From contig JAAFIR010000012.1 of NCBI GenBank assembly GCA_013297885.1, positions 52,619-116,618 of the forward strand: a DNA stretch of 64,000 bases. The letters run 5' to 3'. This DNA comes from Leptospirales bacterium (GTDB lineage Bacteria; Spirochaetota; Leptospiria; Leptospirales; Leptospiraceae). A program made the position numbers and the translations under genes. Under the pieces are notes generated by a model. That model made no database searches and was not told where the DNA came from. It saw nothing but the letters and a program-made list of their open reading frames with translations. Below, in pieces: positions 1 through 10,791 of this stretch (positions within the stretch are counted from its first letter, which is position 1; each line of letters begins with the position of its first letter).

Positions 1-2
1 TT

Positions 3-512
3 TACGCTGGTGAAATGTTTATGATGGCAGGTGCAAAAGCCAATCATGTTAGAATAGTTGTGAATCTGTCGGGCGAGCTTAGAATGGTTTTTAAAAAAAA
101 ACCTTGTCAGGTATTTTCAACTGATATGAGAGTTCTCACAACTAAATCTGGACTATACACTTATCCTGATTTGGTTGTAGTTTGTGAAACTGCAAAATTT
201 TTAGATGAAAAAAATGACACATTACTCAATCCAAATTTAATTATTGAAGTTTTATCCGATTCAACAGAAAGTTATGATAGAGGAAAAAAATTTCAAATGT
301 ACCGTGAAATTGAAACTTTAGAAGAATATGTTTTAGTTTCTACAAATGAAAAAAAAATTGAAGTATTTAAAAAAGTAAATCAAAAACAATGGCTGCTTTC
401 AGAATACAAAATGGATGAATCTGTTTTATTTGAATCAATCGAGTCTAGTTTTTCTATGGAAGAAATTTATGAAAAAGTTGAATTTGAAGAAAATTCTCTC
501 AGGCTCAGATAA
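3..512 (+). CDS. Uma2-family (DUF820) restriction-endonuclease-like protein, 5' end cut by window
   Basis: The reading frame is already open at base 3 (residues YAGEMFMMAGA), so the gene starts outside the window; the first ATG at 15 is internal. The pattern MAGAKANHVRI near the beginning, then FSTDMRV, YPDLVVVCE and LIIEVLSDST, follows the Uma2/DUF820 fold, a PD-(D/E)XK nuclease family. The Asp of YPDLVVV and the Glu of IIEVLS are the expected catalytic acids. The final 30 residues are acidic and low in complexity. These proteins are common, often multicopy, and their physiological role is unknown. The family is clear; the substrate is not. Confidence 0.8.
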   Translation, partial: YAGEMFMMAGAKANHVRIVVNLSGELRMVFKKKPCQVFSTDMRVLTTKSGLYTYPDLVVVCETAKFLDEKNDTLLNPNLIIEVLSDSTESYDRGKKFQMYREIETLEEYVLVSTNEKKIEVFKKVNQKQWLLSEYKMDESVLFESIESSFSMEEIYEKVEFEENSLRLR

Positions 513-611
513 TCTTTTCAACTTGTTCTTAAAATCAATAAAACTAATTTCTGCTTTTCTAAAATAAATATAAAAGACAATATTCCTACAAATTATTTTA
601 CTGAAATCTTA

Positions 612-689
612 ATGAATAATATTTTATTCATAATATTTTTATTACTAATAAATTCAATTGCTTATGGAAAAAAAGAAAATGAAAAATAA
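612..689 (+). CDS. Tiny ORF encoding a bare signal-peptide-like sequence
   Basis: A 25-codon ORF (MNNILFIIFLLLINSIAYG then KKENEK and stop) lies between the Uma2 gene and the cytochrome gene. It has a good hydrophobic core and a plausible signal-peptidase site after AYG, but almost no mature part. It may be the stub of a broken exported-protein gene or chance AT-rich sequence. No clear ribosome binding site precedes it. The rest of the 513-740 gap shows nothing recognisable. Confidence 0.2.
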   Translation: MNNILFIIFLLLINSIAYGKKENEK

Positions 690-740
690 ATTTATCAAGT
701 TGGAAAATTTCTCAAAAGGTTTTAATGTGAATTTTTCAAA

Positions 741-1772
741 ATGAATTTGAATTTAATAAAATTTATTTTCGTATTAATTTTTTTGTTTTGTCAAGAAAGC
801 CAAGATACTTTTTTTGATAAGGGATTAACTCCCATTGAAACAGGTTTTGAAACTGAAAAATCAAAACTTAGTGCAAGTTATTGCAAATCTTGTCATGCAA
901 AATCTCATTCCACTTGGGAGGATTCGATTCATAGAAAATCTTGGAAAAATTCTTTATTTCAACATAGTTTTGAATTGGAACCAATGGACTGGTGTATTCA
1001 TTGCCATGCCCCTTTGATTTCTCAAAAAAAAGAAATCTATTTAAAAAAATCTGGTAAAAATTCTCTTAGCGATGAAGGAATTAATTGTGCATCTTGTCAT
1101 TTACGAAAAGGAAAAATTTATGGTAATAAAAAAAATCAGAATTCTTTTCATGAAGTTATTGTAGAAAAAAATTTTGGAAGTCCAGAATATTGTGCTTCTT
1201 GTCATGAATTTAATTTTCCAACTTTAAAATCGGGTAGTTTTAAATTTTCACATGAACCAATGCAAAGCACTTATTCAGAATACAGAAAATATGGCTCTGA
1301 AAAAAAATGTAATTCTTGTCATATGGAAAATCATTTTGTTAAAGGTCCTCATTCAAAAAATTTTCTTAGATCAATATTCGCTACTGCAGAATTTGAATTT
1401 GAAGAAAATGTTTTATTTATCGCAATTGAAATTATAAAAAAAAGAGCACACCATTTACCTTCTGGTGATTTGTTTCGTTCACTTTCAATTGAATTAAGTT
1501 ATGATAATTTTAAAACAAAGTTTTTTACAAAAAAATTTGCACGTTTTTACAAAATGGGGCAAAAAGATTCTGGAACAATTTGGAATCGTGAATTGGAATA
1601 TGACTCTTCCATTAAACCTACTGATTCTTTAATCAGAGTGGCTGTTGATATAGTTAAGAAAAAGAAAATTGATTATAGATTGCTATACTATTTTCACGAT
1701 CCAGAACTTGGTGGAGAATCGAAAGCTGAAAATAGTTTTCTAATTCTTCAAGAAAAAAAGTTAAACCCTTGA
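741..1772 (+). CDS. Multihaem (five CXXCH) cytochrome c family protein
   Basis: The 343-residue protein has five CXXCH haem-attachment motifs at residues 48-52, 85-89, 116-120, 151-155 and 190-194. The sequence after the first ([14 protein letters not shown]) matches the usual cytochrome c554-like pattern of CXXCH followed by W and S.H. A hydrophobic N-terminus (about residues 5-17) directs export; the Cys at 17 could be a lipid-attachment site, but Phe at -1 is unusual. The C-terminal 140 residues lack haem motifs and look beta-rich. A periplasmic electron-transfer role is inferred; the redox partner is unknown. Its 3' end overlaps the convergent carbonic-anhydrase-like gene by 12 bp. Confidence 0.8.
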   Translation: MNLNLIKFIFVLIFLFCQESQDTFFDKGLTPIETGFETEKSKLSASYCKSCHAKSHSTWEDSIHRKSWKNSLFQHSFELEPMDWCIHCHAPLISQKKEIYLKKSGKNSLSDEGINCASCHLRKGKIYGNKKNQNSFHEVIVEKNFGSPEYCASCHEFNFPTLKSGSFKFSHEPMQSTYSEYRKYGSEKKCNSCHMENHFVKGPHSKNFLRSIFATAEFEFEENVLFIAIEIIKKRAHHLPSGDLFRSLSIELSYDNFKTKFFTKKFARFYKMGQKDSGTIWNRELEYDSSIKPTDSLIRVAVDIVKKKKIDYRLLYYFHDPELGGESKAENSFLILQEKKLNP

Positions 1773-2288
1773 AAACATTTCTGGATTTTTATAATTTTCT
1801 TTATACTTTTGGTAATTTCTTGCAGTACGTTCAATAATTTCTTTTTCTTTTTCATTAATTTCGCGAATTATTTTTGCAGGACTTCCCATTACTAACATAC
1901 CAGATGGAATTTTTTTTCCAGGAGTTACAAGTGAACCAGCACCCACAAAAGCGTATTCACCAAGTTCCACATCATCCATTAAAGTAGCACCCATGCCTAC
2001 AAAAGAAAAATCTTTTAGTTTTGCACCATGGATAGTTACTCTATGACCTAGCGAAACATTATTTCCAATTTCAACGGGAAATAAATCTCTTGCAACATGA
2101 ATCAAACACATATCTTGTATATTACAGTTATCACCAATTCGAATATAGTTTACATCACCACGAATTAAAGTTTGAAACCAAATCGAAGTATTTTCACCAA
2201 TTACAACATCACCAATTATTTCAGCTGAAGGAGCAATCATTGCACTCTCAGCTATTTTGGGAATTATGTTATTAAATTTATAAATCAT
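1761..2288 (-). CDS. Gamma-carbonic-anhydrase family left-handed beta-helix protein
   Basis: The 175 residues show hexapeptide repeats of a left-handed beta helix ([20 protein letters not shown] and following turns) and the YrdA/PaaY/gamma-CA signature. The three zinc-ligand histidines are present at His64, His82 and His87 (the last two in GHRVTIHG), so the metal site is intact. The C-terminus is a charged helix, as usual for trimers of this family. Length matches the family (about 170-190). The start overlaps the flhF stop codon by ATGA, so it is probably translationally coupled to the flagellar operon. Whether it hydrates CO2 or is an acyltransferase-like protein cannot be told. Confidence 0.85.
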   Translation of the reverse strand: MIYKFNNIIPKIAESAMIAPSAEIIGDVVIGENTSIWFQTLIRGDVNYIRIGDNCNIQDMCLIHVARDLFPVEIGNNVSLGHRVTIHGAKLKDFSFVGMGATLMDDVELGEYAFVGAGSLVTPGKKIPSGMLVMGSPAKIIREINEKEKEIIERTARNYQKYKENYKNPEMFSRV

Positions 2289-3553
2289 TGATTTTGTTTT
2301 AACTCTTTTAAAATATCTATATCCATAAATAACTTCGAAATTAAAGTTTTAGTTGAAGGTACTAAATCAAATGGAACTTCTTGTCCTGTACTTAAATAAC
2401 AAAAAGTCTTATTGTATTTATCCATAAGTTCAACTATATATGCAAACTCGTCAACCTCATCCAATTTAGAAATCAAGACACGATTGTATTTAATAGAATC
2501 AAATGCTTCCAATATTGATTTTATTGATGATTTTGATAAATTAGCTGGTAATACAAGAATTGTTTCAACAATATCTTTCTCAGAAAAAATTTCTTTATAC
2601 AAACTTAGTTTTGAGAAAAAATCGTTTGCTTTATGACTAATTCCAGCGGTATCTATTAAAATTAATTCAGCACCATCCCTATACAATTGCTCTTGAAATT
2701 TTTTCTTATCCCTCACTGGATGAAAGTTAATATCCATTGTTTCAGAATACCTTTTCAATTGTTCGGTTCCAGCAATCTTTTGGTTATCTGTAGAATAAAT
2801 TGAAACCATTCTCCCTTGGTGTAAAAAATACTTTGCTGCCAACTTTGCAATCGCAGTAGTTTTACCTGAACCAGTTGGTCCATGAAAAAAAATGATTTTT
2901 CTTTTTCCTCTACCAGTTCCTGAAAAAAGATCTGAATCAACAGAAATTTTTTCTTCCAACATTTCTTCAAATTTATCATTTACTTTATTCGATTTTTCTT
3001 TATCAACTGTTGATAGATGTTTATCAGATTTATTTAAAACTTGTTTTAAAAAATCTTCACTCACAGATTCCTTTAAAAATCTATCAAATAATTTTTGTAA
3101 ATGTAAAGAATATTCAAAAGTTTTCACTTGTTCTAAATCTTTTTTAACAAAATTATCTTTAATGGAAAGTATTGGTAAACTGGGCTTATCTTCTTCAATT
3201 ATTTCTTCAAATTCATCTTCTTTTTCAATAACCGCCACTGAGCTGATTTTTTTTTCTTCAGTTAAAGAATTGAACTCATTTAATTTTTTCTTTTTATGAT
3301 TATCTTCCGAAGATTTTTGTTTTAATAATTCTTTTAAGTCTTTTAATTTTTTTTCAACTCTATCTTTAGATGCTTGTTGTTCTGGTATTCCAATTTCAAT
3401 CTCATACATTTTTTTTGCCATGAGTTTAGTTCCCATCAAACCACCTTCAATGACTACTCTTTGGTTATAAACATGTGCATCAGATCCATATTTCATTTTC
3501 ATCTGCATAAAACAGTCGTGAATATCTTTACCTTTAATTTTTACAAAATCCAT
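2285..3553 (-). CDS. flhF: Flagellar biosynthesis SRP-type GTPase FlhF
   Basis: FlhF is an SRP54/FtsY-type GTPase that sets flagellum position and number. The 422-residue protein has an N-terminal basic region ([19 protein letters not shown]), a charged linker (residues 60-130), a helical segment, and the NG domain: P-loop GPTGSGKTT at 225-233, DTAG at 301-304, and SKLDEVDEF near the end for guanine recognition. Length and domain order fit FlhF. It follows flhA by 10 bp in the flagellar operon and overlaps the next gene by 4 bp. The MinD-like partner FlhG, often next to flhF, is not in this window. Confidence 0.95.
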   Translation of the reverse strand: MDFVKIKGKDIHDCFMQMKMKYGSDAHVYNQRVVIEGGLMGTKLMAKKMYEIEIGIPEQQASKDRVEKKLKDLKELLKQKSSEDNHKKKKLNEFNSLTEEKKISSVAVIEKEDEFEEIIEEDKPSLPILSIKDNFVKKDLEQVKTFEYSLHLQKLFDRFLKESVSEDFLKQVLNKSDKHLSTVDKEKSNKVNDKFEEMLEEKISVDSDLFSGTGRGKRKIIFFHGPTGSGKTTAIAKLAAKYFLHQGRMVSIYSTDNQKIAGTEQLKRYSETMDINFHPVRDKKKFQEQLYRDGAELILIDTAGISHKANDFFSKLSLYKEIFSEKDIVETILVLPANLSKSSIKSILEAFDSIKYNRVLISKLDEVDEFAYIVELMDKYNKTFCYLSTGQEVPFDLVPSTKTLISKLFMDIDILKELKQNQ

Positions 3554-3563
3554 TTAATACCTC

Positions 3564-5669
3564 TTAACTCCTAACTCTTACTGATTCAGTTGACTGAATA
3601 TTTATAACTCCATCCATTACGGTTTTTGTTGCCGCACCTATCTCTTCTATTGCTAGCACTGCAAAATTTCTTGGAGGAAATTCTTTTGCTAATAAATAAG
3701 AAAATGCTAGTCGAATTGGTCTGCCTACAACATAAATAGGAAATTTTCCTTCTTGCATAAAACGGTTGTATTCTTTTGCAATTGCTTCAATTAATTTATT
3801 ATAATATTCTGGTGGAATTGAAATTAAACTTCCTTCAATTGGATCTACAACCAAACCTTTATTTAATCTATCCGAAACTCTTGGATCAAGAGTAACAACA
3901 TGAAGTTTTCCATCACCAGAAATATATTCGTTTACAATCTGTTTGGAAATAGTTTGTCTTACATTTTCTGACAAGAAAAATGGATCTCTAGAACGAGATT
4001 CATTATTTGCAATTGATTCGAGTATCGCAGAAAGATTTCTTATGCCAAGACCTTCTCTCAATAAATTTTGTAAAACTTGTTGAACTAAACCAATTCCAAT
4101 TTTTTTCTCTTCTAATTCATGCACTAAAGTTGGATGTGTTGTCTTTTGGTGCTCAATTAAATTTTTTACTTCTTCACGACCAAGAACTGTTGCAGCTTGA
4201 TTTGCTATAATTTCTTTTAGATGAGTAACAATTACTGTGGATGAATCAACTACCGTATAACCACGATTTTCCGCATCTATCTTATCATTTGAATCAATCC
4301 AAATAGCTTTATATCCAAAAGTAGGTTCGATAAATTCATCACCTTTAATTGGATCCCCATTTCTTTTTCCATTATCAAGTGCCATTAATTTGTCAGTTTT
4401 AATTTTGCTTTGACCCATTATAACACCATGAATCTTAATTGCATAAGTATCTTGTTCCAATTCCAAATTATCTAAAATTCTAACTGCAGGAATCACAAGC
4501 CCAGTATCAATTGCAAATCTTCTTCTCAAATTAGAAATCTGATCAAGCAATATTCCACCTTGGTTTGTATCAACAAGTGGAACTAAATTTAACCCAAGTT
4601 CAACTTCAATTGGATCTGTTCTGAGTTCTTTATAATAATCTGGTTTTTTATCTGTTTTACCAGCTGTTTCTTTTCTTTCAATATCAGCTAAAGATTCTTT
4701 AGCATTACGATCAATTGAATATGCTAAATAAATTAAACCAGAAGAAAAAATTATCAAAGGAAAAAATGGTAGTCCTGGTATTAATGCGGCTAATGCTAAA
4801 CTTCCTCCAACAAGGTATAAAGTTTTTGGATTCGAAAATAATTGGTTTTTAAATTCATCAGCAAGTTCTAATTCTGAACCAGCTCTAGTAACTATCATAC
4901 CAGTAGCAGTTGTTGCAAGTAGCCCTGGTATTTGAGAAACCAAACCATCCCCAATTGTAAATTTAGAATAAGTTTCAACTGCCTGTACAAATGATTCACC
5001 TCTAATCGTTGAACCAATTATGATTCCACCAATTAAATTAATTGCTGTGATAATTAAACCAGCTCGAACATCACCTTGCACAAATTTACTTGCACCATCC
5101 ATTGCCCCATAAAAGTCAACTTCACGTTGGATTTTTTTTCTTCTTTTTCTTGCTTCTTCTTCATTGATATTTCCACTTGATAATTCGGTATCAATTGCCA
5201 TTTGTTTACCTGGCAATGCGTCCAACGTAAATCTCGCAGCCACTTCTGAAATTCTAGTGGCACCTTTTGTTATTACAATGATTTGCACAATTGTTAAAAT
5301 TAAAAAGATAATAAAACCAACTACATATTTTCCAAGTCCAGTTCCACCACCTACAACAAATGTTCCAAACGCTTCAATGATATGTGAGTTAAACGAAGCA
5401 CCTTGAGATAATATTTGTCTTGTAGTTGAAACGTTTAAGGCTAATCTAAAAATAGTTGAGATTAATAGCAACGAAGGAAAAATTGAAAACTCTGAAGGTT
5501 CTTTTACTGATAGAGATGTGAGTAATATAATTAATCCTAAAGCTAAACTTACAATCAATAATAAATCTAAAATAATTCCTGGTAATGGAATAATGAGCAT
5601 AGATACAATTGCAATTACACCAACTCCTAAAATCATATCTGATTGGTTGTACCATTTTTTTTCTTTCAT
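3564..5669 (-). CDS. flhA: Flagellar export gate protein FlhA
   Basis: FlhA is the large membrane subunit of the flagellar type III export gate. The 701 residues split into about eight membrane segments (to about residue 330) and a cytoplasmic substrate-docking domain. The FHIPEP-family signature [17 protein letters not shown] is present. Length is typical for the family. The start codon shares a base with the flhB stop (TAATG), indicating tight coupling. The protein docks chaperone-substrate complexes and uses the proton motive force to drive export of rod, hook and filament subunits into the periplasmic flagellum. Confidence 0.97.
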   Translation of the reverse strand: MKEKKWYNQSDMILGVGVIAIVSMLIIPLPGIILDLLLIVSLALGLIILLTSLSVKEPSEFSIFPSLLLISTIFRLALNVSTTRQILSQGASFNSHIIEAFGTFVVGGGTGLGKYVVGFIIFLILTIVQIIVITKGATRISEVAARFTLDALPGKQMAIDTELSSGNINEEEARKRRKKIQREVDFYGAMDGASKFVQGDVRAGLIITAINLIGGIIIGSTIRGESFVQAVETYSKFTIGDGLVSQIPGLLATTATGMIVTRAGSELELADEFKNQLFSNPKTLYLVGGSLALAALIPGLPFFPLIIFSSGLIYLAYSIDRNAKESLADIERKETAGKTDKKPDYYKELRTDPIEVELGLNLVPLVDTNQGGILLDQISNLRRRFAIDTGLVIPAVRILDNLELEQDTYAIKIHGVIMGQSKIKTDKLMALDNGKRNGDPIKGDEFIEPTFGYKAIWIDSNDKIDAENRGYTVVDSSTVIVTHLKEIIANQAATVLGREEVKNLIEHQKTTHPTLVHELEEKKIGIGLVQQVLQNLLREGLGIRNLSAILESIANNESRSRDPFFLSENVRQTISKQIVNEYISGDGKLHVVTLDPRVSDRLNKGLVVDPIEGSLISIPPEYYNKLIEAIAKEYNRFMQEGKFPIYVVGRPIRLAFSYLLAKEFPPRNFAVLAIEEIGAATKTVMDGVINIQSTESVRVRS

Positions 5670-7030
5670 TAGGCAACTCTCCGGTATTTATCTAATTTTG
5701 AGATGATAATTGAGATTGCTCTAAAAAATTTTGCTGGAATCTCTTCATCAACTTCAACTTCATCGTACAATAATCTCGCTTGAATTCTATCTTCTATAAT
5801 TGGAACATTATTTTTTTTTGCAATTTGTCTAATCACTAATGCTAGTTCATCCATTCCTTTTGCAGTAACAATTGGTGCTTGGTGAATTTGTGGGTTATAT
5901 GAAAGTGCAATTGAAAAATGAGTTGGGTTTACAATTATAACATCAGCTTTTGGAACACGTTGTAACATTCCTTTACGAATAAATTCACGAACCATTTGTC
6001 TTCTTCGATTAAGTAAAGTTTTATCACCTTCAGTTTCTTTTTGGTCTTGTTTTGCTTCTGAAGGTGTCATTTTAATTGAATCTTCAAATTGTTCTTTTTG
6101 ATAAAAATAATCATATAAACTTAAAGCTAATAAAATAAATCCAACAATTAAAAAAATTTTTACAGATGAAACAGCTAATAATTGTAATGCAGATTTTAAA
6201 CCCATTTCACCTGATAAAATCACAGCATAAAAATCCACAGATATAATTATAAAACTTACCCAACCTATTACGATTACTTTACCTAGTGATTTAATTAAAT
6301 TATAAATTGTATTTTTTGTTGGTAAAACTTTTCCAAATTTGGGAGCAATTTTTGAAAAGTTTATTGACACTGCTGCTGGTGCAAACATAAAACCAACTTG
6401 TACAACATTTCCAATTACTGCTGCTAAAAAACAAATTCCTAAAATCGGAAATAATAAAATAGCTATATCGTTAATTGCAGATCTCAGAACTACTTGAAAT
6501 TCAGCATCAGTAAAATTTTGAAAAGTTGAAATAGATTCAAAGTATTTTTTAAATAATAAAAAAGATTTGGTGAAGAAAAAATTTCCTAATAAATAAATTG
6601 CAATAACTGATGAAATTAAAATTAATGCTTGAGGTAGCTCTACTGATTTTGGAACGTTTCCTTTATCACGCTCTTCTTTTCTTCTTCTCTCAGAACCTTC
6701 TTCAGTTCTACCTTCATCTTCTGCTGCAAACAACTGTAAGTCAAATTTAAATGAATCAAATTTAATTTTATTGTCTAAATAGTTTATTAGTATATTATTA
6801 TATTCTAAATAACTAATATTATTAATATTTTCAGGGTGAATTTTTTTGTTTCGATTAGTTGCAAGCAACGCCTGTACAACAAAAAAAACGGGCTTTTCGC
6901 TACTTCGCTTCGCGAAACGTCCTAACTTTTGGATTGCTCCGCATCCAATAGCCCATTCTTCGCTATCTCTCGAATATAATCCCATTTCGCGTAGTATTGA
7001 TAAAAACCATTTTGGTGAACTAAAATTCAT
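5669..7030 (-). CDS. flhB: Flagellar export switch protein FlhB with a repeat-derived N-terminal extension
   Basis: The core from [16 protein letters not shown] (residue 96 onward) is a normal FlhB: four membrane segments, a cytoplasmic domain, and the autocleavage site NPTH at residues 368-371 that switches export specificity. The ORF, however, is 453 residues, about 95 longer than usual. The extra N-terminus is rich in Cys, Trp and Arg and unlike FlhB; residues about 9-66 are encoded by a copy of the dispersed palindromic repeat (6834-7005) and the next 25 by very AT-rich DNA. The ATG at 7030 overlaps the fliR stop (ATGA) and is probably the original start (MNFS...). No ATG, GTG or TTG exists between the repeat and the LQLF region (first TTG at Leu100), so the extension is likely translated unless a non-standard start is used. 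Confidence 0.93.
   Translation of the reverse strand: MNFSSPKWFLSILREMGLYSRDSEEWAIGCGAIQKLGRFAKRSSEKPVFFVVQALLATNRNKKIHPENINNISYLEYNNILINYLDNKIKFDSFKFDLQLFAAEDEGRTEEGSERRRKEERDKGNVPKSVELPQALILISSVIAIYLLGNFFFTKSFLLFKKYFESISTFQNFTDAEFQVVLRSAINDIAILLFPILGICFLAAVIGNVVQVGFMFAPAAVSINFSKIAPKFGKVLPTKNTIYNLIKSLGKVIVIGWVSFIIISVDFYAVILSGEMGLKSALQLLAVSSVKIFLIVGFILLALSLYDYFYQKEQFEDSIKMTPSEAKQDQKETEGDKTLLNRRRQMVREFIRKGMLQRVPKADVIIVNPTHFSIALSYNPQIHQAPIVTAKGMDELALVIRQIAKKNNVPIIEDRIQARLLYDEVEVDEEIPAKFFRAISIIISKLDKYRRVA
6834..7005 (+). repeat. Palindromic repeat copy H, inside the 5' end of flhB
   Basis: GGGTGAATTTTTTTG at 6834, a first arm with GTTGCAAGCAACG, then CGGGCTTTTCGCTACTTCG, a second region of hairpins (CGCTTCGCG; TTGGAT...ATCCAA), and TATAATCCCATTTCGCG to TATTGATAAA at the end. 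Same boxes and order as the other copies. It stays open on the minus strand and is read as flhB residues about 9-66. Confidence 0.8.
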
Positions 7031-7809
7031 TTTGTGGAAAGCTCCGTCATCATTTTGTTTAGTTTATCAAAACTTAATTCAAAACTTAGTTCCATTTGTT
7101 TTTCAATAAATGGAATAATTAAAATTAATACAAATAGTCCAATTATGATTTTAATAGGAAAGCTAAGCTGCATAATATTTAATTGAGGTGCAACTTTTCC
7201 CATTATGGATTCAGCAATTGTAACAAGAAGTAAAATCCCCATTACAGGCAATGCAATTTTAAATGCCACCAAAAACATTGCACCAATTGCAAGTTCAAAA
7301 TTATGTAAAATTCCTTGATTAATTTTTGCAGTAAAACTTAAAATTTGTATTTTTTCAAAAGAGAATGCCACACTTTCAATTACGACACGGTAAGCACCAG
7401 TAGACAAAAAAACCATAACACCCATTAAATTTTTTAAATTACTTATTACTGGAACTGATGTTTGGCTTACAGGATCTAAAACTTCAGTATAACCAAAACC
7501 CATTTGAACTGAAAAATATTCTCCAGCCATTTGAAATCCAGAAAAAATAATTGTTAAAATAAACCCCATCAAAATTCCAATTAATGCTTCTGAAAAAACA
7601 ATCAGTGCATATTCACCCATTCCACTTGGAACTTCATGCATAAATTTTCCAGCAACTGGAAATAAGATCATTGTTATTAAAAAAGTAATTATAACTCTCA
7701 ATTGAAAATTTACTGACTCTGAAGAATAAACAGGAGCAATACTTAATAGTCCAAATATTCTAGCAAACATCATCATAAAAGATTGAAAATTATAAATAAA
7801 GTATTCCAA
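7027..7809 (-). CDS. fliR: Flagellar export gate protein FliR
   Basis: The 260-residue hydrophobic protein has six or so membrane segments and the FliR-type segments FGLLSIAPVYSSESV, MGFGYTEVLDPVSQ and LLLVTIAESIMGKVAPQLN. FliR assembles with FliP and FliQ into the helical export gate at the base of the flagellum. It starts one base after fliQ and its stop overlaps the flhB ATG, consistent with co-translation in the usual fliPQR-flhBA order. Length matches the family. Nothing is missing. Confidence 0.95.
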   Translation of the reverse strand: MEYFIYNFQSFMMMFARIFGLLSIAPVYSSESVNFQLRVIITFLITMILFPVAGKFMHEVPSGMGEYALIVFSEALIGILMGFILTIIFSGFQMAGEYFSVQMGFGYTEVLDPVSQTSVPVISNLKNLMGVMVFLSTGAYRVVIESVAFSFEKIQILSFTAKINQGILHNFELAIGAMFLVAFKIALPVMGILLLVTIAESIMGKVAPQLNIMQLSFPIKIIIGLFVLILIIPFIEKQMELSFELSFDKLNKMMTELSTK

Positions 7810-7810
7810 A

Positions 7811-8074
7811 TTATATCTTCTCTATCATGAAAAAAATATTTCTAGTATAGTCAGTCATCGTCTTTAACATCCATGACGCAAATACTACTATCGCTACAAA
7901 AATTGCAACAAGTCTTGGAACAAATGCTATTGTTGGTTCTTGAATAGACGTTGTAGTTTGTAAAATCCCGATCACCAAGCCAACTACAAGTGCAGTAATT
8001 AAAATTGGTGAAGCAATTTTTAAAGTAACAAATAATGATTCTCTGATAATTGAAATGATTTCTACTTCTGTCAT
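7811..8074 (-). CDS. fliQ: Flagellar export gate protein FliQ
   Basis: An 87-residue protein with two membrane helices (about residues 15-38 and 50-72), the normal size and topology for FliQ. The sequence [19 protein letters not shown], followed by [17 protein letters not shown], is the FliQ signature. It is a subunit of the FliPQR gate. The ATG overlaps the fliP stop codon (ATGA). Confidence 0.95.
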   Translation of the reverse strand: MTEVEIISIIRESLFVTLKIASPILITALVVGLVIGILQTTTSIQEPTIAFVPRLVAIFVAIVVFASWMLKTMTDYTRNIFFMIEKI

Positions 8075-8877
8075 TTATAACTCCTTACTAATTCAAATAC
8101 TAATAGATTCCAACCATCGACTAAAACAAATAAGATTAATTTAAATGGAAGTGAAATCATCACGGGTGGAAGCATCATCAAACCCATCGAAAGCAAAGTT
8201 GATGCTACAACAATATCGATTATAATAAATGGAATGAAAAGTAATATCCCAATCCAAAAAGCTTTTTTTAATTCAGACAACATAAAAGCTGGAATCAAAA
8301 CATATGAAGGAACATCATCATAATTTCTAACTTCTTTAATTTTACCTAGTTTCAAAAATAGTGCAACATCTTTTGTTCCAGAAGTTCCAAGTTGACGAAT
8401 CATAAATTCGCGTAGAGGAACCATTGATTTTTCAAAAAAAGCAGTAGTTTCAATTTTTCCATCTAGATAAGGTGTTAGTGCTTTATCATTTATTTTTGTG
8501 AGAGTTGGTGCCATAATAAAAAAAGTCATAAATATTGCTAGACCCACCATTACTTGATTTGGCGGTAAGTTTTGGACAGCTAATGCTCTTCTCACAAAAT
8601 CCATAACTATTACTATTTTTGTAAAAGAAGTAACTGACATGATTATTGCTGGAGCAAGTGAAAGTATTGTCACTAAAAACAAAATCATCAAGGAAAGTGA
8701 AGTCTCTCTTGGAGTTTTAGCTTCATTTACATTAAAATTCAAGTTTGGAATTGGAATTCTTGGAGCACGATCCTGAGAAAAAATTTCTGATTGGTTAAAT
8801 AGAATCATTAGAACAATTATTACCATTGTAATGTTTCTTAGTATTTTACTATATTCTAATGTTCTAATATTCCACAT
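8071..8877 (-). CDS. fliP: Flagellar export gate protein FliP
   Basis: The 268-residue protein has an N-terminal signal-type segment ([17 protein letters not shown]), as FliP often does, then the conserved [37 protein letters not shown] and a C-terminal [10 protein letters not shown]. FliP forms the five-subunit core of the export gate. The start at 8877 gives an N-region of 17 residues before the signal core; Met18 is an alternative start, and neither has a strong Shine-Dalgarno sequence. It lies 19 bp after fliO. Confidence 0.95.
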   Translation of the reverse strand: MWNIRTLEYSKILRNITMVIIVLMILFNQSEIFSQDRAPRIPIPNLNFNVNEAKTPRETSLSLMILFLVTILSLAPAIIMSVTSFTKIVIVMDFVRRALAVQNLPPNQVMVGLAIFMTFFIMAPTLTKINDKALTPYLDGKIETTAFFEKSMVPLREFMIRQLGTSGTKDVALFLKLGKIKEVRNYDDVPSYVLIPAFMLSELKKAFWIGILLFIPFIIIDIVVASTLLSMGLMMLPPVMISLPFKLILFVLVDGWNLLVFELVRSYK

Positions 8878-8896
8878 AATTAACTATGTCTCATTC

Positions 8897-9571
8897 CTAT
8901 TCAAAAAAATTTTCTTTGTTTTCATTTAAATTCTCTCTTTGTTTTTTTAGCTTATTCAATTTCTCTGCTTGATTAGATTTTATTTCATTTAAAAATGCTT
9001 CATCATTTTCTTCAGATTTTTTTTGAAAGTTAAAAGCTGATTTAATATCTAAATTTTGTAATGTATTAGTTAAAAAATTTCCGAACTCTTCTTTTGGGGG
9101 TTCATAAGAATCTCTTTCTTGGAAAATTTTTTGTTTAATATCTGCTTGTTCAATTTCTTTAATTAATGAAATAGAAGAATCAGAAACTCCAATCAAAAAT
9201 AACATTCCACTAACTTCTACAATTTGTAATTGTTTGTTTGGAGAAATTGGAGTGGAGGATAAAACACGAATGGCATTTTTAATTGGAAATAAATTTTGTC
9301 TTGAAGAAGCTAAAAACTTCATCGCATAATACATCAGAGCTGTTAAAATTCCAAATACAAAAATTACTTTAAGTAATGTCCAAAGAATTGATGAAGATTC
9401 TTCTTTAGGTTTAAATCTTTCTTCAATTGGATTTACTTCATTTGTTTTTGGTGTTACTTTTTGGTTTTCAGTTTGTTTATTAATTCCAAGTTCATTTTGC
9501 AAAGCTTTATCCATTTCTTCATCAGCAAAAATCGAAAATATTATTAATAAACTAAAAACCAAAAATTTCAT
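8897..9571 (-). CDS. fliO: Flagellar biosynthesis protein FliO (FliZ)
   Basis: The 224-residue protein has a signal-like N-terminus (MKFLVFSLLIIFSIFADE), a low-complexity periplasmic stretch, one membrane helix at about residues 61-83, and a cytoplasmic FliO domain (NAIRVLSSTPISPNKQLQIV ... FLIGVSD). FliO helps assemble the FliP ring. The C-terminal 70 residues are charged and probably disordered. The position just upstream of fliP and sharing a base with the fliN stop supports the call; the family is weakly conserved in sequence. Confidence 0.85.
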   Translation of the reverse strand: MKFLVFSLLIIFSIFADEEMDKALQNELGINKQTENQKVTPKTNEVNPIEERFKPKEESSSILWTLLKVIFVFGILTALMYYAMKFLASSRQNLFPIKNAIRVLSSTPISPNKQLQIVEVSGMLFLIGVSDSSISLIKEIEQADIKQKIFQERDSYEPPKEEFGNFLTNTLQNLDIKSAFNFQKKSEENDEAFLNEIKSNQAEKLNKLKKQRENLNENKENFFE

Positions 9572-10665
9572 CAGGTTTTTTGCTCGTTCTTAATTCTATC
9601 TGTTGGGCTAACAATATCAGTTACGCGCACACCAAAATTTTCATCAATAACTACAACTTCACCTTTAGCAATCAATTTCCCATTAACAAGTAAATCAACT
9701 GGTTCACCTGCAAGTTTATCTAATTCTATAATTGAACCCTCACCAAGTCCAAGAATATCTTTGATATACATTTTTGTTCTACCAAGTTCAACTGTTAAAG
9801 ACATTTGAACATCCATAAGTAGATTCAAATTTGTTTGTCCTGATGGAGGACCAGCTGTAGCTAAATTTGGAAAACTCACACCTTTAATTCCAATCTGCTG
9901 ACCACCTGTGTGCATCGCGGATTGATTTGTTCCAAAGTTTTGGGGAATGTTCACATTCATACCTCCATTAGAATCTGAATGACCATTTTTTTGTGCACCT
10001 CTTCTACTTAAATTGATGATATCATCAACCATAGATTTGGATAAAATGTAATGAAGTTTAAAACTCCCAACACCTTCAACATTCATGTTAACAGATGTGC
10101 GGATTATAGTTTTGCCATCAGGCAATTGAAGGTCTTTTGCATTTTTAGAAAGATAACCTTCAAGTGGAGAACCAACTGTTTGTGTATGGATTTGATCACC
10201 AATTTGAATTGTGATTCTACCAAAAGCAGATGTAAAACAATCTTTTAAACTTTTGATTTGTGCTTCTTCATTAACACCACCACTTAGTCCACCGTTGTAA
10301 GCACTTGCAATTTTTGCACCGTTCTCCATGGAGAAAACCATACATACTTTACCGTTTATTCCACCGGAAATAGTGCTAAACAAACAAACTGAACCAGCAC
10401 CAATTTCAGAGCTTATATCAGCTGCTGATTTAGATTCAGGAATGGGATTTGTTAATTTTACATTTTTACTTAATATAGTTGTTAAAGTACCTTCAACACT
10501 TGTAAATGCATTTGCGAGAATATCGGTTAAAGTATCTCTATCAAGTGGTGTTAAATCGTCTGCTCCACCGCTTGAAGCTGAAGAACTACTAGCATAATTA
10601 GGGACATCATCGGCACCTAATAATAATTTATCTATCTCGTCTTGGGAAAGTGAACCATCACCCAT
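9571..10665 (-). CDS. fliY: Flagellar motor switch protein FliN/FliY (CheC-like plus SpoA domains)
   Basis: The 364-residue protein starts with the FliM/FliY-type peptide LSQDEIDKLLLG, continues with a CheC/FliM-like middle domain (about residues 45-225), a Gly/Asn-rich linker, and ends in a FliN/SpoA domain (about 285-360; VELGRTKMYIKDILGLGEGS ... LVNGKLIAKGEVVVID). This is the FliY layout known from spirochaetes and Firmicutes, not a short FliN. It belongs to the C-ring that sets rotation direction. It is the first gene of the export operon; GGAG about 10 bases before the ATG is a possible ribosome binding site. No confident promoter was found in the 126-bp upstream gap. Confidence 0.9.
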   Translation of the reverse strand: MGDGSLSQDEIDKLLLGADDVPNYASSSSASSGGADDLTPLDRDTLTDILANAFTSVEGTLTTILSKNVKLTNPIPESKSAADISSEIGAGSVCLFSTISGGINGKVCMVFSMENGAKIASAYNGGLSGGVNEEAQIKSLKDCFTSAFGRITIQIGDQIHTQTVGSPLEGYLSKNAKDLQLPDGKTIIRTSVNMNVEGVGSFKLHYILSKSMVDDIINLSRRGAQKNGHSDSNGGMNVNIPQNFGTNQSAMHTGGQQIGIKGVSFPNLATAGPPSGQTNLNLLMDVQMSLTVELGRTKMYIKDILGLGEGSIIELDKLAGEPVDLLVNGKLIAKGEVVVIDENFGVRVTDIVSPTDRIKNEQKT

Positions 10666-10791
10666 AATCTAGTATCTCCATTCAAAAATTCTATGCGACA
10701 TAATAAGTACTTTTTTGTCACTCAAAAAATAAATTTTACTAAAAAAATTTAGTTTTTACTGTTTATATTAACGAAAGAAGTTTTAATAACC

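Noticed and set aside
10735..10755. ACTAAAAAAATTTAGT palindrome before fliY as a terminator
   Set aside because: The stem has only A-T pairs apart from its ends, and such matches are common by chance in this composition.
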